Shown: in pieces, positions 58,350 to 64,000 of the stretch
Position numbering within the stretch: position 1 is the first letter of the stretch
Layout of the letters: each line of letters starts with the position of its first letter
Source of the DNA: Neorhizobium petrolearium
Lineage (GTDB): Bacteria > Pseudomonadota > Alphaproteobacteria > Rhizobiales > Rhizobiaceae
NCBI RefSeq assembly: GCF_017873175.1
Contig: NZ_JAGGJW010000006.1
Coordinates: 124,001-188,000, forward strand
DNA: 64,000 nt
Direction: 5' to 3'
Translations under genes and position numbers: made by a program
The notes under the pieces: generated by a model
Database searches by the model: none
The model's input: the letters and a program-made list of their open reading frames with translations, nothing else
Told to the model about the DNA's origin: nothing

Positions 58350-61235
58350 TTAGAAGAAGCCGCGGCGCTGCCACCAGCCGGCTTTCTTCGGCTTTGTCGG
58401 CTCGCCGCTCGAGGTTGCCACCTCGGAACTCTTCACGACGGCCTCGGCCGATGAAGAGATGTTCGAGGCGCGGTTGGCGCGGCTCGGCTTCGCATCGCCA
58501 GCATCGGCCTGTTCTACTTCCGGCAGAGGGGATTCCTCGGCCGTCACTTCAGCGGCAGCTTCAGGCTCCACGCCCAATGCAGCCTCGACCTGCTCGATGA
58601 CAACCTCCACCGGAGCAGTTGCCTCCTCCATGGGGGATGCCTCCGTCTCTGCCGTGGCTGCGGCCTTGCCGCGACGGGAGCGACGTGGCTTGGCGGCAGC
58701 TTTGCTGGCCGGAGCTTCTTCCGTCTCGGGGGATGTCTGCACGGCTTCCACAGCGACTTCCCCGGAGGCTTCCGTTGCCTCCACGGTTTCACCTTCCCCG
58801 GATCCATCGGCTTCCGCACCTTCTTCGGAACCGTTCAGTTCAGGGATTTCATCGCCGTTACGATTGCGGCGGCCGCCGCGCTTGCCGCGGCGGCGGCGCT
58901 TGCGCTGGGAGCCTTCGTCCCCCTGGTCGTCGGAAGTTGCGGTGGTTTCGGGCGAATCGTCCTCGCCGTCGTCGCCTTCGTCTTCTTCGGTCATGGCGTC
59001 GTCTTCGGAGCCGGTCGGCGCGGCCTGGGCCTCGCCTCCACGGTCACCGTTACGGCCGCGGCGCCGGCGCCGGCGCTTGCGCTTGCGTCCACCCTGTTCC
59101 TCACCCGGCTGGGCACGGTCCTGAGGAGAAGCTGCCTGTGCTTCAACGACCTCTTCATCCTCTTCCTCGTCCGACTCGATGACGTAGTCATCCTCTTCGT
59201 CGACGGGAAGTGCAGCGAGTTGCATCAGGCTTTCGATCTTGACCGGGTTTTCCACCGGTTCGCCGCGGTCGATGGCGAAATGGCTCGAGCCGATGCTGAT
59301 GTCCGATTCGATGAAGATCGAGACGCCGAAACGCTTTTCGTAATCGGTGACTGTCGCGCGCTTCTGGTTCAGCAGATAGAGCGCGATATCCGGCGTGGTG
59401 CGGACGTTGATGTCATGCGTGGTATTTTTGAGCAGATATTCCTCGACACCGCGAAGCACATGCAGCGCGACGGACGACTGTGAGCGCACATGGCCGGTGC
59501 CGCCGCAATGCGTGCAAATCTGGGTCGTCGATTCGAGCACGGAAGCGCGAATGCGCTGGCGGGACATTTCAAGCAGGCCGAAATGCGAGATACGGCCGAC
59601 CTGGATGCGGGCGCGATCGTTCTTCAGGCAGTCCTTGAGCTTCTTTTCGACGGCGCGATTGTTGCGCTTCTCCTCCATATCGATGAAGTCGATGACAATG
59701 AGGCCGGCAAGATCGCGCAGGCGAAGCTGGCGTGCCACTTCTTCCGCCGCTTCCAGGTTTGTCTGGAGCGCGGTCTCCTCGATCGAATGTTCGCGGGTCG
59801 AACGGCCGGAGTTGACGTCGATGGCGACGAGCGCTTCGGTCTGGTTCATGATGAGATAGCCGCCGGACTTCAGCGTCACCTGCGGCTGCAGCATTCGGTC
59901 GAGTTGCGCCTCGATGCCGGAGCGCGAGAAGATCGGATGCAGATCGCGATAGGGCTGGACCACCTTGGCATGGCTCGGCATCAGCATCTTCATGAAGTCT
60001 TTCGCTTCACGATAGCCTTCCTCGCCGGAAACGATGATCTCGGAAATATCCTTGTTGTAGAGATCTCGGATTGACCGCTTGATCAGCGAACCTTCCTCGT
60101 AGACGAGGCATGGAGCGGTCGAATTGAGCGTCAGCGTACGGACGTTTTCCCAAAGACGCATCAGGTATTCGAAGTCGCGCTTGATTTCGACGCGGGTGCG
60201 GTTGGCGCCGGCGGTACGCAGGATGACGCCCATGCCCTGCGGTACGTCGAGCTCGCGGGCGATTTCCTTCAGGCGCTTGCGATCCTGCGGGTTGGTGATC
60301 TTGCGGGAAATGCCGCCGCCGCGTGCCGTGTTCGGCATCAGTACGGAATATCGGCCGGCAAGCGAGAGGTAGGTGGTGAGCGCAGCGCCCTTGTTGCCGC
60401 GTTCCTCCTTGGCAACCTGGACGAGCAGGATCTGACGGCGCTTGATGACTTCTTGAATGCGGTATTGCTTGCGTGGCTTGCGGACAACGCGGTCCGGAAC
60501 CTCTTCCATCGCATCTTCGGCGCCGACCGATTCGATCACTTCCTTCTCATGGCCGTCGTCATCGTCGTCATCGTCGTCATCACGACGATGACGGGTATCG
60601 ACATCTTCCGAGATCGTATCGGTATCGACCATGGCGGCCATTTCACCGGGCGTGGAGTCTTCGTCGTCGCTATTGGAAACGGTGGCCGTTTCGCCCTTGG
60701 ACGCTGTGTCTTCGGCGACAGCCTCCACCACCTTCTTTCGGGAGCGGCTGCGCTTCGGCTTGGCCTTCGGCCTTTCCGCCTCTTCGCCGGTAGCGGCCTC
60801 TGCCTGAACCGGCTCGGCTGCTTCCGCGACCGTCTCGGTCGGCTGTTCACTCTCGCCCGGCCCGGCGGCGATGCCGATGTCTGGCTGTTCCTCGTTGGCG
60901 AGATCGATCGCCGGATCGGCAGATTCGGCCTCGGCGATCTTGCGCTGGTCCTCCGCCTCCTGCTGCATCAGGGCCTGACGGTCGGCCAGCGGTATCTGAT
61001 AGTAGTCGGGATGGATCTCGGCGAAAGCCAGAAAACCGTGGCGATTGCCGCCGTAGTCAACGAAAGCGGCCTGCAGGGAGGGTTCGACCCTCGTCACCTT
61101 CGCCAGATAGATATTGCCGCGTATCTGCTTCTTATGTTGTGATTCGAAATCGAATTCTTCGATGCGGTTGCCGCGAACGACGACTACGCGCGTCTCCTCT
61201 TCGTGAGACGCGTCGATAAGCATTTTGTCTGCCAT
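58350..61235 (-). CDS. rne: Ribonuclease E
   Basis: A 961-residue RNase E, the core of the RNA degradosome. It opens MADKMLIDASHEEETRVVVV; the S1 domain (RGNIYLAKVTRVEPSLQAAFVDYG) is interrupted by about 160 mostly acidic residues (about 100-265) before it resumes near YRIQEVIKRRQILLVQV. The catalytic DNase I-like part has AIDVNSGRSTR and VIDFIDM, and the zinc-link is CTHCGGTG. The C-terminal 300 residues are low-complexity, Arg- and Glu-rich (RKRKRRRRRRGR), typical of the RNA- and partner-binding scaffold. Confidence 0.96.
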   Translation of the reverse strand: MADKMLIDASHEEETRVVVVRGNRIEEFDFESQHKKQIRGNIYLAKVTRVEPSLQAAFVDYGGNRHGFLAFAEIHPDYYQIPLADRQALMQQEAEDQRKIAEAESADPAIDLANEEQPDIGIAAGPGESEQPTETVAEAAEPVQAEAATGEEAERPKAKPKRSRSRKKVVEAVAEDTASKGETATVSNSDDEDSTPGEMAAMVDTDTISEDVDTRHRRDDDDDDDDDGHEKEVIESVGAEDAMEEVPDRVVRKPRKQYRIQEVIKRRQILLVQVAKEERGNKGAALTTYLSLAGRYSVLMPNTARGGGISRKITNPQDRKRLKEIARELDVPQGMGVILRTAGANRTRVEIKRDFEYLMRLWENVRTLTLNSTAPCLVYEEGSLIKRSIRDLYNKDISEIIVSGEEGYREAKDFMKMLMPSHAKVVQPYRDLHPIFSRSGIEAQLDRMLQPQVTLKSGGYLIMNQTEALVAIDVNSGRSTREHSIEETALQTNLEAAEEVARQLRLRDLAGLIVIDFIDMEEKRNNRAVEKKLKDCLKNDRARIQVGRISHFGLLEMSRQRIRASVLESTTQICTHCGGTGHVRSQSSVALHVLRGVEEYLLKNTTHDINVRTTPDIALYLLNQKRATVTDYEKRFGVSIFIESDISIGSSHFAIDRGEPVENPVKIESLMQLAALPVDEEDDYVIESDEEEDEEVVEAQAASPQDRAQPGEEQGGRKRKRRRRRRGRNGDRGGEAQAAPTGSEDDAMTEEDEGDDGEDDSPETTATSDDQGDEGSQRKRRRRGKRGGRRNRNGDEIPELNGSEEGAEADGSGEGETVEATEASGEVAVEAVQTSPETEEAPASKAAAKPRRSRRGKAAATAETEASPMEEATAPVEVVIEQVEAALGVEPEAAAEVTAEESPLPEVEQADAGDAKPSRANRASNISSSAEAVVKSSEVATSSGEPTKPKKAGWWQRRGFF

Positions 61236-61804
61236 TGAAATTCTGCTCCTCGGCGCTGCCGAGGGCGTGCAGGAAAGTCCATGGTGAGGACTGACCCGTC
61301 ATGCAAAACGGTCGTTGCGCCGGATAAAGATGTTCCCGTCGGGCGCGGTTGTGGCGGCAACCGGAAAGATGACGGGGCTCCTTGCTCCCTTGATCTTCCC
61401 AGGTACTGAAAATTGTGCCGCGACATCAAAAACCAAACGAGAATGACGATACCAAAGGCCCTCGGGCCCGATGAATGTGCTCGGTTATGAGCGATGGGTG
61501 GCACGCCACCCCGGATTGTTCCGGCCACCGCCGGATAGATCGAGTATCAGGAATAAAGTGTAGCGACGGCGGATGACTGTCGGTCTTCGGCGCCGGGTCC
61601 TCGTTGCGGCTGGCAGCCAATCGGCAGACTATCCCGTCAACACTTTAACCTTCATGCGCGTTGTATGGTTTATCTGTCACAATAGCAAGGGAAAAGCCAA
61701 GTTCGCCATATTCTGGATGGAATTAGGTTTCCTATGGATGGCAAGGAGCAGGCGGTTGATTCGCATCTTTCGACGTGCAAATGCCTTCCGGATCGGACAG
61801 TTTG
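61236..61804. other. Divergent intergenic region between rne and the amidase gene
   Basis: About 570 bases, the largest gene-free divergent region in the window after the one at 29.4 kb. It contains the rne leader with its hairpin, at least one promoter for each gene, and no frame I would call. E. coli rne has a long leader used for autoregulation; a long leader would fit here too. A half CtrA site (TTTAACC, about 61644-61650) is present but has no partner. Confidence 0.5.
61248..61264 (-). promoter_or_regulatory. Hairpin masking the rne ribosome-binding site
   Basis: On the minus strand CCTCGGC and GCCGAGG pair perfectly with a three-base loop (AGC). The right arm runs into GAGGAG, the only good Shine-Dalgarno before the rne start at 61235, so the hairpin covers part of it. 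It could keep rne translation low or respond to a factor. This is direct sequence evidence for the stem; the regulatory role is inference. Confidence 0.6.
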
Positions 61805-63112
61805 ATGCGGGTTAACCGAGGGGCGCCGGGGGCTTTGGATGCAGGTTTCTGTTTGAGGGCGGGAGTGAAGGCAAGTGCACAGGAAGCCTGCGGCGCGGAC
61901 CCGAAAGACATCTGGGCGCGAATCGCGGTCGTGTTGCCGATTCTGATCGGCTTTGTCGCGGCATTCATGCCCGCCTTTGCGCACGCAGCGGCGACGCAAC
62001 CGCTTCTTGCTTTCAGTGCGCGGGTCGCCGGCGACGATGCGCGCACACGCATTGTCATTGACTTTGAAAAGAAGCCGGAGTTTTCGGTCCATTACCTCGC
62101 TGCGCCGGAGAGGGTGATCGTCGATCTGCCGGCGACCGCCTTCGGGTTTCCCGCCGAAGAACTCGCGGCCCGTGGCCTCTTCAAGGACATTCGCTACGGC
62201 ACGATGGACGAATCGAGCGCCCGTATTGTGCTGACGGCCAAGAAGCCAGTGAAGCTTGTGCTTGCCGAAGCGCAGCCGAACGACAACGGTAGCTATCGCC
62301 TGGTACTCGACGCCGAAATGACATCGAAAGATACCTTCGCCAATCTCGTCAAGACACAAAGCTGGGAAATGCCGACCGAAGCGGCCCCGGATGCGCTCGG
62401 GCTTGCCGAGCATGACAATGTCTTCACCGTGGCCGTCGATGCCGGCCATGGGGGGATCGATGCCGGTGCTGCAGGGGCGGGGACCAATACACCGGAAAAG
62501 ACGATCACGCTTGCCTTTGCCAAGATGCTGGCCGAGCGGTTGAACGAGATCAACGGTATCAAGGCCTTCCTGACGCGCGATGACGATACCTTTCTGTCGC
62601 TTTCTGAACGCGTCACGCTCGCTCGCCAAGGGCGTGCGGATCTCTTCGTCTCCCTGCATGCCGACACGCTGGCGCAGAAGGATATCCGTGGTGCGACCGT
62701 CTACACGCTTTCCGACAAGGCTTCCGACCGGATGGCGGAAAATCTCGCCGCCCGCGAAAACCTGTCCGACGAGCTTGCCGGCTACAGTATCAAGAGCGGC
62801 CCTCCGGAGGTTGCCGACATTCTGCTCGACCTGACGCGCCGAGAAACGCAGGCGTTCTCGATTGCACTCGCCAACAATGTCGTCGAGTCCTTCGAAGGCC
62901 AAGTCGGACTTATCAACAACCCGCATCGTTACGCCGGTTTTCAGGTGCTGCGCGCGCCTGATATTCCGTCCGTACTTTTGGAGCTCGGGTTCCTGTCCAA
63001 CCTTGAGGATGAGAAGCTGCTGCTGGACGAAGGCTGGCGGGAAAAGGTGACCGGTCGACTTGCAGATGCCGTCCGACGCTATCGGGATCGTGCCCTGGCA
63101 AACGGAGGCTGA
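61805..63112 (+). CDS. amiC: N-acetylmuramoyl-L-alanine amidase, AmiC-like
   Basis: A 435-residue exported amidase that cuts the stem peptide from peptidoglycan glycan strands during cell separation. A hydrophobic export segment lies near residues 38-60 (AVVLPILIGFVAAFMPAFAHA). An AMIN domain follows, then amidase type 3 with VAVDAGHGGIDAG, FVSLHADT and LLELGFLSN carrying zinc ligands and the catalytic Glu. ATG 61805 is my choice; 61775 (GTG) and 61781 are in frame, and none has a strong ribosome-binding site. It is divergent from rne and followed by mrcA, as in other rhizobia. Confidence 0.93.
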   Translation: MRVNRGAPGALDAGFCLRAGVKASAQEACGADPKDIWARIAVVLPILIGFVAAFMPAFAHAAATQPLLAFSARVAGDDARTRIVIDFEKKPEFSVHYLAAPERVIVDLPATAFGFPAEELAARGLFKDIRYGTMDESSARIVLTAKKPVKLVLAEAQPNDNGSYRLVLDAEMTSKDTFANLVKTQSWEMPTEAAPDALGLAEHDNVFTVAVDAGHGGIDAGAAGAGTNTPEKTITLAFAKMLAERLNEINGIKAFLTRDDDTFLSLSERVTLARQGRADLFVSLHADTLAQKDIRGATVYTLSDKASDRMAENLAARENLSDELAGYSIKSGPPEVADILLDLTRRETQAFSIALANNVVESFEGQVGLINNPHRYAGFQVLRAPDIPSVLLELGFLSNLEDEKLLLDEGWREKVTGRLADAVRRYRDRALANGG

Positions 63113-63364
63113 TGCGCCGCTCGCGTGGCCGCCCTGCCACAAGCGGCGGCAATGTCGGGCCGTTGGTTGCAGAGGGATGGGATTTGGTGGCTCAAGCCCT
63201 ATTTTACTCACATTCGGGCGGTTACTCGGTGAATATCAAATGCAATGGATGACGGACGATTGATCCGCTTTTGCCTTGCGCTCATGTAATCACCGTGCAA
63301 AACGCCTCAATCCGTGCGATGGTGTGTTTCACGCGCCGAAGGAAAGCCGAACGGTAGCTGCGAT

Positions 63365-64000
63365 ATGGTCAGATTGATTGGTTATCTCTTTGGATTGGCT
63401 TGCGTCCTGTTTTTGGTCGTGGCTGCCGGCGTGGGTATTTATCTCAGCGGGATGACCAAGGATCTGCCGAATTACGAGGTGTTGGCTTCCTACGAGCCGC
63501 CGGTCGCCACCCGCGTTCATGCCGGCAACGGCGCACTCATGGCCGAATACGCCCGGGAGCGGCGGCTCTTTTTGCCGATCCAGGCGGTTCCGGACCGTGT
63601 CAAGGCTGCCTTCCTGTCTGCGGAAGACAAGAATTTCTACAATCACCCCGGCATCGACATCACCGGCCTTGGTCGCGCAATCATCACCAACCTGCAGAAC
63701 CTCGGCTCCGGTCGCCGTCCGGAGGGAGCATCGACCATCACCCAGCAGGTCGCGAAGAACTTTCTGCTCACCTCCGACCAGACGATCGACCGCAAGGTCA
63801 AGGAGGCTATCCTCTCCTTCCGCATCGAACAGACCTATTCGAAGGACAAGATCCTCGAACTCTACCTGAACGAGATCTTCTTCGGCCTGAATTCCTACGG
63901 CATTGCGGGTGCTGCGCTCACCTATTTCGACAAGTCGGTGACGGAGTTGACGACGGCGGAGGCCGCCTATCTGGCAGCCCTTCCGAAGGGGCCGGCGAAT
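63365..64000 (+). CDS. mrcA: Penicillin-binding protein 1A, N-terminal part (partial)
   Basis: The first 212 codons of a class A penicillin-binding protein; the gene runs off the right edge. A membrane anchor spans about residues 4-28 (LIGYLFGLACVLFLVVAAG). The glycosyltransferase-51 domain is under way, with SAEDKNFYNHPGIDITG holding the catalytic Glu, EGASTITQQVAKN and KDKILELYLNEIFFG. The C-terminal transpeptidase domain is beyond the window. It begins 252 bases after the amidase gene. Confidence 0.95.
   Translation, partial: MVRLIGYLFGLACVLFLVVAAGVGIYLSGMTKDLPNYEVLASYEPPVATRVHAGNGALMAEYARERRLFLPIQAVPDRVKAAFLSAEDKNFYNHPGIDITGLGRAIITNLQNLGSGRRPEGASTITQQVAKNFLLTSDQTIDRKVKEAILSFRIEQTYSKDKILELYLNEIFFGLNSYGIAGAALTYFDKSVTELTTAEAAYLAALPKGPAN

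Overview
The window is a compact, high-GC, almost fully coding stretch of an alphaproteobacterial chromosome, most likely from the Rhizobiaceae (Rhizobium/Agrobacterium/Sinorhizobium relatives). This rests on a single 14-subunit type nuo operon that carries an extra helix-hairpin-helix gene, a PleD/DivK pair, an NDUFA12-type complex I accessory subunit, DUF2155 and DUF1467 proteins, an alpha-type RNase E with an acidic insert in its S1 domain, one perfect alphaproteobacterial LexA box (GAAC-N7-GAAC) and one perfect CtrA box (TTAA-N7-TTAAC). I see no tRNA, rRNA, insertion sequence, prophage or CRISPR array. Gene identities come from reading motifs and lengths; no database search was run.

Layout. 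1-13.0 kb (+): end of nuoF, an orphan helix-hairpin-helix protein gene, nuoG-H-I-J-K-L-M-N, birA and rnj (RNase J), tightly spaced. 13.1-14.4 kb (+): methylmalonyl-CoA epimerase, a small PAS protein and a DUF1467 membrane protein. 14.4-14.95 kb: a gene-free stretch with a strong minus-strand terminator that suggests a small RNA. 14.95-18.3 kb (+): proS-lolC-lolD. 18.7-19.6 kb: a secreted FG-GAP-like protein (-) facing a 28-codon membrane peptide gene (+) with a palindromic promoter, directly before dnaE. 19.6-25.9 kb: dnaE (+), an L,D-transpeptidase (-) and a zinc-finger DinB polymerase (-) with a perfect SOS box. 26-29.4 kb: a GNAT protein, DUF3572 and a HAD protein (-), then divK-pleD (+). 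29.4-30.2 kb: a large gene-free region with a structured-RNA candidate. 30.2-41.0 kb (-): two runs, topA-rnr-DUF983-nudix-MFS-rpmG and pyrB-pyrC'(pseudo-dihydroorotase)-plsY. 41.2-45.7 kb: AidB-like flavoprotein, AEC transporter, TetR regulator, a CtrA-boxed bicistron of small membrane proteins, and ruvX. 45.8-53.5 kb: UPF0173 hydrolase, gatC-gatA, four GNAT genes, a YjhX/TopAI-like gene, gatB and the NDUFA12 homologue. 53.5-58.0 kb: DUF2155, then aat, accC, accB, aroQ and a DsbA-like thiol protein (-). 58.3-64 kb: rne (-), an N-acetylmuramoyl-L-alanine amidase (+) and the 5' part of mrcA (+), which runs off the window.

Functionally this is mostly housekeeping: respiratory complex I, replication and SOS polymerases, tRNA charging and transamidation, lipoprotein release, cell-cycle signalling, pyrimidine, phospholipid, malonyl-CoA and shikimate steps, RNA decay (RNases J, R and E) and cell-wall synthesis and cleavage. 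The parts most worth a second look are small: the SidA-like peptide before dnaE, the SOS box touching the dinB start, the CtrA-boxed bicistron, a YjhX/TopAI-like protein flanked by two paralogous acetyltransferases, a hairpin over the rne ribosome-binding site, and two candidate small RNAs.
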